Position numbers and translations under genes: made by a program
Assembly (NCBI GenBank): GCA_018902385.1
Contig: JABSSW010000042.1
Coordinates: 186,001 to 250,000, forward strand
DNA length: 64,000 nucleotides
Source of the DNA: Physcia stellaris
Taxonomy: Eukaryota; Ascomycota; Lecanoromycetes; Caliciales; Physciaceae
Direction of reading: 5' to 3'
Notes under the pieces: model-generated
Databases searched by the model: none
Told to the model about the DNA's origin: nothing
What the model saw: the letters and a program-made list of their open reading frames with translations, nothing else
Part shown: one piece after another, positions 34,200 through 46,228 of the stretch
Layout of the letters: each line of letters begins with the position of its first letter
Numbering within the stretch: the first letter of the stretch is position 1

Positions 34200-36000
34200 C
34201 AGTTTCGACATCGACATCGATTCAAACAATGAAAACGATATAAAAAAAATCGTCGTTCTGTCAAAAAAATTGATTAATAAATTTTTCAAGTTCGTATGAA
34301 TCGCAAATATCGACGTCTCGTCACACATGATTGACGATTTTCGATTTTTTAATGAATTTCTCAAATCGATTAAAAGACGCACGATCAAAATCGAAAAAAA
34401 AAAATTGTATTCAAATCAATGTGATTCAATAACGATGCGCGTCAAAAATGATGAAAACACGTTAACGAAAATACTTTATGTATTTGATTTCGACGTCAAT
34501 TTTCTATTCGACAAACACTTTATCAAGAAAAATTTGATAAAAAATTTCAATGACGATAATTTGTTCATGCGCAATAAACAAAACGTTGAAATATTTCGAG
34601 CATTCGTTCAAAAAAATGTTTACATAATAAACAAAATCACATCAAAATTTAGAAAATACGCATTGTTAACGAGCAACACGATGTTTGCAATTGAATTTTT
34701 TAAAGTTTTGTTTGTTTCATTTGCAATGTCAGCAATCGTGAACTCGAACGAAATCTTGTTCGATGCAAATACTGATTTTCGAAATAATATCGAAATCGAT
34801 TCTCAATCATCGAATGTTGATTCAAATATTGATTCAAATGTTGATTCAAATATTGATTCAAATGCTGATCAAAAGAAACGTGATTTATACGAGTTATGAC
34901 ATCGACGTTCTGATCATATGAAATTTGCAAAACTTCGAAATTTGCACAAAATCACAATTTTACGCAAATCGATTTTCATCGTCGAAAATCGCAACGATTC
35001 ATGTAAAATATGTGCGATTACGAAAATAATTAATGCACATAATCGTCGTCTAATCGAACGCAAAATTCATATATTGAAACTGATATTTATTGATATTTGC
35101 GAATTCTTATTTGCTTCAAGACTCGATTACGAATACTTTTTAAAAATCGTGAATAATCATTTTCGACGAACGTGAATTCTATCTTTTCGCAAACGAGTCG
35201 ATGCTTTTGAAACTTTCAACAAATGAAAATTGAAAATGAAACTAGAAATTCAACGAAAATTACAAACAATACGTTGTGACAACGTCAAAAAACTGAAATT
35301 CATACTCGATTTTTGATGCGAATTTATCGACATTGTTTCACAGTACATCGTCTCGTATAACTTCATTCAGAACGATGTAATAAAACGTGTCATAAAAACG
35401 TTCGAAAATCAGATTCGAACAATGACTCAAAATGCAAAACTGTTTATAAAATTCTGATTTGAAACAAAGAAAACAAATGTATATGTTCGCAATCGTATGA
35501 ACACGAAATCAGTAATCGACGACAATTCAACAAGTTTTATTGAAATTTGAACAGATATTAAGTCGTCGATAAATCACATACGCGTTTGAAAATGCAAATG
35601 TTATTCGCTCGTTGATATCAAGTCATTGTTCGAAAAAAACAAAAAAAACAAATTCGTCAATACAAAAAAATCAAATGTGTTCATGAATTATGACGAAAAC
35701 ATCATTACTCAATACAAAATATGAGCTTTTGATCGTCGCGATGTCATTAAACATCACAAAATAATGTTTTTTGAAAACGAAAAATGAAAAAATGAATCAT
35801 TGAATTTGTTCACGATTACAATGAACGAATTATTTGAAAAACGATTTGTCGAAAAATTACGCAAAATAATTTTTGCATTTGCAATCGTTTCGATAACATC
35901 GACGTTTGCATTCGTTTTTGTTGCATCAATTTTTGCGAAATCTTTAATTTTTATTGCGTTTATGATTTCGAAAAACAAGAAAAAAATTCAGTCAATGCAC
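34200..36000 (+). pseudogene. Copia protease and integrase remnant
   Basis: Around 34327-34560 the frame keeps the post-protease pattern (ILYVFDFDVNFLFDKHFI, matching the family's NVLYVPxLxVNLLS region). From 34918 follows the pre-integrase zinc region with CKICAITK and HILKLIFIDICEF. Beyond 35200 the integrase core is shattered. The short tandem run at 34816-34866 (repeated GATTCAAAT) encodes a DSNIDSNV repeat. Confidence 0.6.
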
Positions 36001-36369
36001 ATGAAAAAAAACGATGAATTTATCGATACATCAAATGAAAAAAATGAAATCAACGAATTTACGACGAAATCGACAATTCAAACGCGTGTTAAATTAACAT
36101 TTTTCACGAAATTTTCACGCATAATGCAGCAATTTTTTCACGTGACAATTCTTAAACGTAAACGAAATATCACGAACGAAAAAAAACGAAATGAACATCG
36201 CAACAAGATTGCACGCGTCATGATGATTTTTTTAGTCGAAAATTTTGATACGTGCGAACACGATAAATGAACTTTATTTGCAACAGCAAAAAAAATAAAA
36301 CGACAATTCGTTGAAAAATTAGTCATATTTGTGTTCGAAAATTATCAAAAAACTGTCAATGATTTTACT

Positions 36370-37953
36370 TGAAATAAATTCTGACTCGAAACTATTCAGA
36401 TCGAATTGACGACGTTAATAACTAATGAAATTTGAAATGTCGTCATTTCATCGAAAAACGTCAATATCGTCATTAATAAATGAATGTTCAAAATCAAAAT
36501 ACATGTGAATGATACGTTAAATAAATTGAAAATCAAACTCGTTGCAAAAGATTTCTCGCAAATATATGAAATAAACTATACAAATATTTTTGTTTCAACT
36601 GTCAAATTCGATACTTTTCGTCTGTTTCTTGTCATCGTCGCGTTGAAAAATCTCGAATGTTATCAAGTGAACGTCAACAATGCTTTCACGAAATCATTTT
36701 AAAAAAAAATAATCTACATGAAATCGTCATTCGACGTGAATTTATTTTTCGAACAAGCATTTTTGATTCGTCGAAATCTTTATAAATTGAAGCAAACGAC
36801 TAGAAATTGACACGAATGTTACGTAAAAAAACTGCACAAACTGAATTTTGAACAAATTTCGACTGATTTTTGCATGTTTCGTCATAAAAAACGAAAAATC
36901 ATATTACTTTTTTACGTGAATGACATTTTCGTTGTCGTCAAATTCAACGAGCAAGTCAATTGATTCAAAAATGAATTCAAAAAAATATTCAAAGTCAAGA
37001 ATCTGAAAAAAATGAAGAAAATTCTTGACATTAAAATCATTCGCGATCGTAAAAAACGAACTATTCGATTGAATCAAACTCATTATTTGAACGAAATATT
37101 GAATGAATTGCATATGAACATCGATAAACACGAACGTACGAAATTACTCATGAACGATTACGATTCACTCAAATCAACTGAATCGAACGACGAACGAATT
37201 GACTCAAAAAACTATCAACACAAAATTGAAAAGTTTATGTATGTTGTCATACACACTCGTTCAAATATCGCTTTCGCATTAGAACGATTAAATCAATATC
37301 TCAATGATTTTGCGAAACATCACGATAAAACAATAAAAATTTTGTTTCGTTATATTCGATCGATCATCGATTTAAATTTTGTGTACGACTTGAAACTGAA
37401 CAACAATGAAAATTTCAAAATCAAAATTTATTCAGATTCTGATTACGCAATCGATAAATTAAACAAAAAATCGATTTTCGAATACGTTTATATGTTCGCT
37501 GAAAAATCAATATCGTGAATGAGTCGTAAACAAAAATCGATCGCTATTTCAATCATTGAAGTCGAATATATGATTTTATCGACATGCGTTAAAAAAAAAC
37601 TATGAATAGCACAATTTCTTCGTGATTTGAATTTCATCAAATATTTTGAAATCGAATTGAATCAAGTAGCAATCATTCAGAACGATAAGCATGAAATCTG
37701 TTCATCAATGCAATTTTTGAAAAATAATCAAATCGCTAATTTGTTGATCAAAGACGCACATATTCATGAACAATCAAAACACATTGATGTGATTTATCAC
37801 AACATCAAAAATTTGCATCAGAAAAATCTGATTCAATTGAATTACGTTTCAAATACAAACATGATAATCGATGATTTGACTAAATCACTGTCAAGAAATA
37901 AATTCAAAAAATTCGTGAAACAATTGAAACTGAAAAAATCGAAAATCAATTAA
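36370..37953 (+). pseudogene. Copia reverse transcriptase and RNase H remnant
   Basis: The RVT_2 start is visible in LKIKLVAKDFSQIYEINYTN, where the family has G at the D and E positions. The catalytic segment YVNDI at about 36913 has N for D. The later part carries LDIKIIRDRKKRTIRLNQTH. The RNase H segment includes YSDSDYAIDK and ends with SKHIDVIYHNIKNLHQKN and DDLTKSLSRNKFKKF. A TGA at 37516-37518 replaces the Trp of the RNase H core. All substitutions fit C-to-T on one strand or the other. Confidence 0.85.
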
Positions 37954-38284
37954 ATTCTTTTCAATAATCAGAATTGCTTTTTCATGTCGACGTGCTGATG
38001 ATTCAATCGTACACATCTGACAAGTTATAACTGAAAACAAAAACTCGTTGATCGTGCTCAAACTCGAATTGCATGATAATTCAAAATGATTTTTTCCGAA
38101 ATCAATTTTTTGATCAGAAGAATTCAATGTTTTTTTCATCAATGAACGTAGAAATTGAAATTCAATGAAAATTACGTCGCTGCACGAATTAGCACTCAAT
38201 GAAAGTCACAATCAATGCAAAAATTGAAACTCAATGAAAATCGCATTCACGAGTGCAATGAACATGATTGTCATCGAATGAAAA

Positions 38285-38480
38285 TGTTGAAAAATACGAT
38301 AACAAAAAACTGAAATATGAACACGAATAGAATCAGAACTTCTGATTGATCGACTAAACGAGACGTGTCAAGATCGATCATTATTAAAAACATTTGCGCA
38401 ATCAAATTGTACTTATTTCTGTACGTAACTTCGATAGTATTGCATGCAATGCAATGACAATCATTCACATTTTTTCAATA
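38285..38480 (+). repeat. Copia 3' LTR
   Basis: 196 bp, partner of 32821-33016. It retains more C in ACT and G in AGA/AGT contexts than the 5' copy. Confidence 0.88.
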
Positions 38481-38678
38481 ATTGATTTTATTATCGTTGA
38501 TTTTTTTGTTGTTAATTTTTTTATCGTTAATTTTTTTATCGTTGATTTTTTTATCATTGATTTTTTTGTCATAAATTTTTGAAAAATTATTTTTAAAATG
38601 TCGCAAATTGATTATATTTTCGATCGCAACGAATTTTTTGAATCAATTTTATTAATTTCAAATTTTTTTCGTGTCGAA

Positions 38679-38790
38679 TTTTTTGTTGACGTATTTATAT
38701 TTGACGCACGAATGACAAATTTTGTGAAATTTTTTGTTGACGTATTCATATTTGACGCACGAATGACAAATTTTGTGAAATTTTTTGTTG
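38679..38790 (+). repeat. 51-bp tandem duplication
   Basis: Two full units and part of a third with period 51 bp (GTTGACG at 38685 and 38736). In frame they encode a repeated 17-residue unit containing FDARMTNFVKF. The two units differ by a single T/C. Confidence 0.8.
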
Positions 38791-38797
38791 AATTTTT

Positions 38798-39553
38798 TTG
38801 ATTTTTTCAACGATTTTTGATTTTTCGATCGTTGAATTTCGTTTTTTTGATTTTGAATCGCGCACAAATGTTGTCGAACGTCGTGATAATTCGAAATTCA
38901 ATAACAATGATATTGAACACGATTCGAATCAAAAATTTGTACACGATTCAAATCAAACGTTCGAACATTCAAAAAATTTCGAAATCGATATTCATTCAAT
39001 ATTCGCGCATTTGCGTCATAATTTTGTTGTTGTCAAACAAAAACAAATCAAAAAATTCAACAAAAACATCAAAATTTATGTGTTCAAAATGAAAAATATC
39101 GTTAAAATCATTATTTTTGATCGTTATCGCGTCGTCAAAACAAATCGATTCGTGTTTTTTGAACGAATAACGCGCATCATCAAAATCACACGTCAACATA
39201 CGATTCAAACGAAATTTGATGTATTGAATCGACGATTTTTAATCAAAAAATTTGACGTTTTTTTTTCGTCGTTGAATAAATTCACGAAAAACAATTTTTC
39301 GAACAAGTCAAAAAAAATTATCATGAAACAATTGACGAAATATCAATTCAAATCGAAACAAAAGCAAATTTCTTGTAAATGCAAGTTTTTTTTTTGTTTT
39401 TCTCGTTGCATTTGTCAAAAACATGACAAGCGATATTTTATTTATTGTCATGACGTCGATCAAAAATGCGACAATGTCGTTGAAAAATCGAAATTTCAAC
39501 AACATGTTTTGATGAATCGAATTGAAAAAATGTTCAAAACGTTCGAAAAATAA
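38798..39553 (+). pseudogene. Integrase-tail/CXC-like protein of the large element
   Basis: 251 codons stay open. After an acidic N-terminal part comes a basic region with IIFDRYRVVKTNRFVFFERI and HTIQTKFDVLNRRFL, which resembles the C-terminal end of integrase-like transposases. It is followed by a cysteine cluster, SCKCKFFFCFSRCICQKHDK then YCHDVDQKCDN, spaced like a CXC motif. Similar tails follow integrase cores in several large eukaryotic DNA transposons (Ginger- and KRBA2-like). The catalytic core would lie upstream but is not recognisable. Assignment is by pattern memory and is tentative. Confidence 0.4.
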
Positions 39554-42500
39554 TCGTTTAACAAAAAAAATTGTATAAAAAAAAATTGTATGATTGAAAT
39601 TTTGTAACGTTAACGTTAATATTTCGATAATTAATAAAAAAATTTTGTTTTGAATGTTTCAATTGACGCAATGTTGTAATGTTGCAATGTAATGATTATC
39701 GTTTACGCAATGTGTATGTTTTTGAATGATTGAATTTTGTTTGAATAAATTCAAATTTCAAAATTGCGACACATTTTTATCGTAATTAAACATAATAATT
39801 TTATATTTATATCATTTGATTTCGAATTAATATTCGTACGAAAATGTACAACGATTGATGTAAATTTTATGAAATCATTTGCAATCATTGTTAATTTGTC
39901 AAATAAAAAAAAAACAAAATTTCAAAAAATATACAAAAAACGAAAAAATATGAAATAATGAAATCGTTTTCGAAATTTATCGTTTCAAAATTTTCAATTT
40001 TAAAATATTTTAATATTATTTTTTCATTTTTTCAATATGATTATTATTCATTTAAATGTTTTAAAATTAATTCGTTCGAAAATCGAATGTTTATATTTTG
40101 ATTTTTAAATCGAAATTTGCAATGTAAAATATGAATCAATGATGATCAAATTGATTGATAATTAAAATGTTATATCGAAATTTGTCGTATCAAAATTTTG
40201 AAGTTTTTTTTTTTCAAACATTTTGTTATACGAAACATGATATTTTCATTTGTTAAATAAAATCATTATTTATTTATTGTTCAATTATATGTTATGACAA
40301 TTTTAATTCGAAAACGTACAATATTGACAAAATTATCGTCAAAAAAATTAATCGTTGTTATTAATAATTTAATATGAATAATATTCGTCAAATTGTTCAT
40401 TTTTTGTTTAATTTCACGAAAAAAATCGAACAAATTTTTAATCAGAAAATTTTGTTTCGAATCGATTATCATAATTGAACAACATGATAAAATTTCATTG
40501 TTTTTATTTTTTTTTGATTAACTCGTACGAATAAATGAAAAATAACATTAACGAAAAATTTTATTATATTGAATATGCAAAATGCACGCATGTAATTCAA
40601 AATAATTTTTTCAAAATTTCATATTGTTAAAAAATCGAATTTCAATAATGTGTTATTGTTGTTGTTAATAAAATCGAAATCGAAATCGAAATTCATTAAC
40701 GTTTTTTTTGAAATCATTTTTTTATATTTTTTTTTTTCAAACATCACGATGTCGCACAACGTTCGATTTTTGATTATTTATAAATGCATGCAAAAAATTG
40801 CGATATTCGTACAAATATTAACGAATTGTAATGATTAACGAAAATTATGTTTTTTCAATCAACGTCGTCGTCGTGAATTTTGAAATGAAAAAAACGAATT
40901 GAAATTGACAAAAAAATGATTCAATTTCGTATTGTTTTTTCGATTGAAAAACGTTCGCAATTCGTCAATATATACGACGATCATGCAATGTTTTTGATTA
41001 TTTTCAATCGAATCATTGCAAATATAACGCATTCGCAAAAATTTAAAACGTTTGTCATTCAAATAAATCAATTTTTTAATTTTGTAATTCAAAATTTAAT
41101 GAAATATCAAATTGTTGATCGATCAACGAGCGAACGTTGCATTCGTTGTTTTCAAATTGAAAAAAATAAATCGAATTTTATTTTTTTCGTTTGTCGTCGC
41201 GTCAAAAACCAATTTGAAACGTGCGACAAATGTTGATTTCGATACAAAACGTCGAAATGTTTTTTAAATATGTTTTTTTTTGATTTAATATAAATCGATA
41301 ATTGATTTATAATATAAATTCGATGCGAACGAAATTCGCGATCGCAAAAATGATGTTTTCGATTTTCGTCAACATTATCGTTTTTTTTTTGCATCAAAAA
41401 ACACGAAAATTTACATTAAAAACGTGAAAACGTTTTTAATGTTTACAAATCAATGTTTTTCGCAACGATCATTCAATAAAAAACGTCGATTGACATCAAT
41501 TATCATTCAATTTATCGACGATCGCGAACGATCAAAAAAAATGATCAAATCGACGAATCAATCGATAATCGTGTTGAAATCGTCGTTATTTTTTCATTAT
41601 TTTTGTTTCAAAAAAATCATTTCGATTTGAACAACATGACAATTATAACGATTTCGATTTTGATATCGAAATCGAACGATTCGTTTTTGAATTTTCGAAT
41701 ATTATTTTTATTACAAAAAAAAACAAAAATTTTGTTGAAAATACAATATTCGCAAATATATTGCAATCAAAATTCAATTGATATAATTTGACGAAAACAA
41801 AATTAATGCGTTTTTGTTGAAATTAATGTTTTGATATTCGTACACTTTTTGTGTTTCATCTGCATATATGTTACAAAAAAAACGAAATTCAAAACAATAA
41901 AATGATAATCATTCATGATTTTTTCAATAAATTTCAAAAAATCAATTTTCGAAAATTGATAAAAATCGAATTTCAACATCACGATTTCGTGTCGTAAAGA
42001 AATTTTTATCGTTTTTTTGATATTATTTTCGAAAAAAAAAAAATCAACGTACGTATGAAACGAAAAAACGAATTCATTTGAAAATGTAAATAAACGTGTG
42101 CGACGCATGAAAATGAAATTCGACGTTTAAACGTTTTTTCAATAATCATGTATAAAAAAACTTTGTTATGAAAAACGATTTCATTGCATATTTCGTTATA
42201 CACGAAATTGTAAAAAAATTGTTTTTAATTAAACGTCAAAAACATCAAAAATTCGAAAAATTGCAAAAAATATACGAACAATTTCATTGTTTGAATATTG
42301 AAAAATTTAAATCGTACACATGCAATGATGTATACATTAAATCGTCGTTTTGTTAATTTCGTTGATCGTAATATAATATATGAAATCAAAATAATTTTTT
42401 TCGCAAACATATCAAATTTTAAATGACGTAACAAAAACACATTATCGTTGTTTCATTGTTGTTGAATATAAAATGTATGCAATATTGTCGAATTGATTGA

Positions 42501-44194
42501 TCATTCAAAATTTTTATTCGTACGAATATCGACAATTTTATTTGTGAATTTCATTCAAATAATTTTTTAAACAAATAAATAATTTAATGATTCAAACAAA
42601 TGTTTTCATCATGTGCAAAAATGTTTCATAATCGTGAAATCGTGATATTGAAATTGAAAATATAACGAAATTTAATTTCGTATCGTCGTTTAATTTTTCG
42701 TTTTTTATTTTATTTTTTCATTTAATTTTAAACGATGTTTTTTTCATCATCACGACGATAAATTGTTATAAAAAGTTTTGAATTTCAAAATCGTGTTTTT
42801 GACACGATTTAACGCGTTTTTGAAATTTTTATCGTTTCGTAAATTTCATATACGTCGAAAAATAATCAAAATTTTTCGTCACGATAAAACGAATTTTTTT
42901 TTCAACACGACGAAATGAATAATATCAAATTTCAATCATCGAAAAATCGATTAACAATTGTACAAAATTTTTTTTTTGCGAAATTTATTCAATTTTTTCA
43001 ATTTTTTTTTTTTCAATTTTTTTTTTTTTTTTTTTCAATTTTTTTTTTTTCAATTTTTTTTTTTCAATTTTTTCGTTCATACGATTATTTCGTTTTTATT
43101 TTGTTATAATTTTTTTCGACATTAATTTATACGATCATATCGTTTGTATTTTGTCATGATTTTTTATTTTCAATTACGTTTTCGCAATTATTATTTTTCA
43201 ATCAAACATTTTGATCATTTTTTTTTTCAATTTCGTGTTTTGTACATCGAAATTTTGATTTTCAACACGAAATTTTGATTTTCAATTCGAAATTTTGTTT
43301 TTTGATATTGTCAAATCAAAAACAATAATGTTTATTGTTTGTTATACATCACATATTAGCGAAAATTTTCAATTAATCAAACAAATGTTTTAAATCAAAA
43401 TTTATCGTCAAATTTTGTTTTACGATTACGTTTTGATTTTTAATTTCATGAATGAAATTTCAATTGCATTTTGTTCAATTGTTCATCATACGATTCGAAT
43501 TAACGATTTTATGAATAAAAAATGTTTATTTACAATTCGTATCGTTAAATTAATCAATCGATTTTATTTCAATAATTATTGATTTTTTATTTTGATATAT
43601 AAATTCGATACGACATTCAATAATTTTTATATTGTGTCAATTATCATGCGACGAAAATCAACATTTTACATTCAATGTATTCATTAATTTTATTTAATTA
43701 TTTTATTTTACAATCATTTTTTTGTAAATATAATGTTCATTTTTCAAATATTACGACAATTCGTTGTTCAATCATTGCGACACATATTTATTCAAATTCA
43801 TTGAAATTTGTTCATTTCAAAACATCAAAAATTTTATTACAATTTTCAATTTTAATTTTATCATTCATTTTAAATTTTTTTTGTCAAATTCATTCAAAAT
43901 TAAAATTTATTTTCGATCGTCGTAAACTTTTTAATCATCGATTGATTTCATGTTTCGACGATCATTTACGATGAATTATTTGCGATAAATTATTTGCGAT
44001 GAAACATGCGTTGCGCAATTGTATAAACATGACAAAAATTTCGTTACAAAAAAAAAATTTCGTTGCACGATATCGACGAAAAATTTGCGAAAAAAATTTC
44101 GTTGCACATTATCGACGAAAATTTGCGAATTTTCAATTAATACGTCAAATCACAAAAACAATATGCGTTGAAATATCAACATTTTCGTATATTG

Positions 44195-44347
44195 AACAAT
44201 AAACGAAATAATTTGTTAATGATTTGAATATTGATCAATCAACGCGTTCATTTATTAATTTTTGTTCATTGATCAATGAACGCGTTGATTGATCAATGAA
44301 CGTACGTTGATTGGTCAATGAACTTATTGGTCTATGAACGGGCACAG
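44195..44347 (-). repeat. Right inverted terminal repeat
   Basis: Reverse complement of 30931-31063, with about one extra palindromic unit. Going inward from the outer edge, the units read TTGGTC, TTGGTCAA, then TTGATCAA repeatedly. The non-palindromic segment (ATTTGTTAATGATTTGAA in plus orientation) matches the inner edge of the left repeat. Confidence 0.75.
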
Positions 44348-45136
44348 ATTCTAACAAGGCAGACTAGTTCCGAAGCGCTCACCAAGCGCTCCCACTAGGG
44401 GCGCGTTTCGGAGGTCCCGAACATCCCCGGCCCCGTCACCGAAGCTTAATCACTCACATCCCCACTTCACTCACGCTGTTCTCTTTTTCTTCCCGATATC
44501 ATTAGAATCAGCTTGGGCTCCAAGCTTCTGACTTGAAGCCATTGATCCCTCGGAGAGAGACACTCCACAGGATGAAACCTCAGAGCAGACCACGACCCAC
44601 GCTGCATTGCCGCTTAATTGGTATTCCCGGCAAGCTGTGTATCGACCATGTGCCAAGAGCTTACAATTTAAGGTTTGGGGTCCTGGCGAAAGAAGTAATA
44701 GATCTATATCTTTGGTGTTTCACAGATCTGATCGGCCTCGCTTCCACACCGTTCGTTTCGTTCAAGAGATTCGTTTCGTTCAAGAGGCTGCTCATCCAGC
44801 CTGGCACACCTTGCCGCCCCCGCGCGTAGCCATAATACACATTGGTGGAGGTGCTCTGACATCCGATGTGTACTCATCTCAGGATGAGGAGCCCACGGAG
44901 TTTCAAGGTCAGCTTGTCGGAGAAAAACGAGGCTATGTTGCATGATGTAAGAAGAACAAATTGTGCTTGGACGCCGTATAAGGTGAATCAATGTATCGAT
45001 GCAATTATGCCCCCAAGACTACAGCAACCTCTATTTAACTCGCGACCATCTAAATTCCGTCGTCGAAACTACATACCTCTAGATACCCTCGCGCTGTTGC
45101 TGGTTCAGCTTGTCCCTTTATCCTCAAATCAACTCC
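44348..45136. other. Intergenic right of the large element
   Basis: Composition returns to normal within about 20 bp. No gene seen; the last part should be the promoter of the T5orf172 gene. A 14-bp direct duplication (TTCGTTTCGTTCAA-like) occurs near 44755-44785. Confidence 0.4.
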
Positions 45137-46228
45137 ATGGGGAACAATCAGTCGGACCTATCTAACCTTGTGAACGGCGACTCCTTGGCATCAAAGGAGG
45201 ATGATAACGGTCGTCCATCGGTAAACACATCCGACTATCGACAGGAAGCAGTCACAGCACAAGATGCTGAAGATATAATAAGAACTCCTCTGATGCGCCC
45301 CAGGATTGTTGATCATCCGCATAGCGAACCTGCACCTTTGCGGCTGCGTTCAAGCCTTGATGACACAGCGACCTCTGGGCTCGTCACTGCTAAAGATGAC
45401 ATCGCTTTAGTTAAGAAGCCTAAAAAGGCTAGACAGAGTCCTACTCAATCAGATCGTGTTCTTCGTTCATCGAAATTGTTCTCAAATGATGGAACCGTCA
45501 TACCACACGCTACACATAGAGCCTTCCGAGAGTCTCGACCTGTAGTGTCTCGTGAAGATGAAAAGGTTTTTGAGTACAGTCTCTGTCAGAGCTTCAACAA
45601 CCTTGAGATTGGAGAGGATCTCACTACTCACACTGATGGTGGCACTCGGAACACCACTCCGGCTTCTACTAGAAAAGGCCATCTAGTCAAGGCTGATCAT
45701 ACTTTTATTCAGCGCAGAGACTTGCCAAATTTCGAAAGATATAAGGAAGACCTTTCCACGGCGGAAATAAATGCTCAAATACTCCGATGCTTGGTCGAGC
45801 CAGCTATAACCAGAAGTGAATCAAAGCCTGATTACAGAATGAAGGATGGTTGTATCTACGTGATAGGAATAATTGGCCATCCGGGCCATGTCAAAATTGG
45901 GCGAACTACAAGACCACCAGCTGAACGATTGAGGGAGCATCTAAAATGCGGTTATAACATGGAGTCAAACTTCTTCGAAGTGCCTTGTTGCCAGAGGCTC
46001 GAAACTATCATCAGATACGAGCTACACAACAAGAGACATACCTTTTCATGTTTACCTTGTGGAGAAAACCATGTAGAGTGGTTCAAGATGGATTACGAAG
46101 AAGCAGTGTACACGGTGAAGAAGTGGTGCCGATGGATGAATCAACGGCCCTATGGAGCAGACAACCTGCTTTCATTTGAGTGGCAAAATCGAGTCTCGGA
46201 AGGGGTAAGAGACATCCTCGGATTCTAA
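45137..46228 (+). CDS. T5orf172 (GIY-YIG-like) domain protein
   Basis: Single exon, 363 residues from ATG opening MGNNQSDLSNLVNG. The first 235 residues are charged and probably disordered. The C-terminal domain starts at about residue 237 with GCIYVIGIIGHPGHVKIGRT, followed by RPPAERLREH, ETIIRYEL and HVEWFKMDYEEAV. This is the T5orf172/DUF1766 version of the GIY-YIG nuclease fold: YVIG stands for the GIY part, KIGRT for the second motif, with the conserved Arg in ERLREH and a Glu in LETII. Fungal members are abundant and their targets unknown. It lies 790 bp outside the large inverted-repeat element. No MGNN-type myristoylation can be proven, although MG at the N-terminus fits. Confidence 0.82.
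   Translation: MGNNQSDLSNLVNGDSLASKEDDNGRPSVNTSDYRQEAVTAQDAEDIIRTPLMRPRIVDHPHSEPAPLRLRSSLDDTATSGLVTAKDDIALVKKPKKARQSPTQSDRVLRSSKLFSNDGTVIPHATHRAFRESRPVVSREDEKVFEYSLCQSFNNLEIGEDLTTHTDGGTRNTTPASTRKGHLVKADHTFIQRRDLPNFERYKEDLSTAEINAQILRCLVEPAITRSESKPDYRMKDGCIYVIGIIGHPGHVKIGRTTRPPAERLREHLKCGYNMESNFFEVPCCQRLETIIRYELHNKRHTFSCLPCGENHVEWFKMDYEEAVYTVKKWCRWMNQRPYGADNLLSFEWQNRVSEGVRDILGF

Larger units (their letters stand above)
32821..38480 (+). mobile_element. Nested Ty1/Copia LTR retrotransposon, mutated
   Basis: Complete 5.66-kb structure. LTRs are 32821-33016 and 38285-38480 (196 bp each), starting TGTTGAAAA and ending TTTTTTCAATA. Flanking pentamers GTTGA (left) and ATTGA (right) are a likely target duplication with one G-to-A change. 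Gene order is gag, protease, integrase, reverse transcriptase, RNase H, which is Copia order. The frame is broken many times, mostly by TGA at positions where the family has Trp, so the element is dead. Inserted into the larger inverted-repeat element. Confidence 0.9.
38481..44194. other. Mutated right part of the large element
   Basis: 5.7 kb of AT-rich sequence with one recognisable coding trace (38798-39553). Tandem ATCGTTGATTTTTTT-like units occur at 38481-38575. A Cys-rich fragment near 41130-41236 (ERCIRCFQIEK, then ETCDKC) hints at a second zinc-binding protein but is too decayed to name. Pure T-rich tracts lie at 42960-43075. Confidence 0.5.
30931..44347. mobile_element. Large AT-rich element bounded by long inverted terminal repeats, with a nested Copia
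   Basis: The two outer edges of the AT-rich block are reverse complements for about 130-150 bp. The termini read CTGTACCCGTTCAT on the left and the reverse complement of CTGTGCCCGTTCAT on the right. After removing the nested Copia (32821-38480), about 7.75 kb of host element remains. This size and the long terminal repeats fit a DNA transposon. No clean target duplication was found (GCTTC versus GATTC is 4 of 5). The interior is heavily mutated, with almost no CC/GG and few CT/AG. The only recognisable coding trace is the integrase-tail/CXC-like frame at 38798-39553. Superfamily not assigned. Confidence 0.65.

Noticed and set aside
34816-34866. Short regular repeats as a CRISPR array
   Set aside because: Contiguous tandem units without spacers, in a eukaryotic retrotransposon; no CRISPR expected.
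42960-43080. T-rich tract as telomeric or centromeric repeat
   Set aside because: It is irregular TTTTTTTCAA low complexity, not a telomere repeat, and it lies inside a transposon.
30931-44347. Assignment of the large element to Maverick/Polinton
   Set aside because: Long terminal repeats fit, but I see no protein-primed DNA polymerase, packaging ATPase or capsid-like frame, and the target duplication is unclear.
30927-44351. GCTTC/GATTC as target duplication of the large element
   Set aside because: One of five bases differs by a change that is not C-to-T, and the exact terminus is uncertain. Not strong enough to claim.
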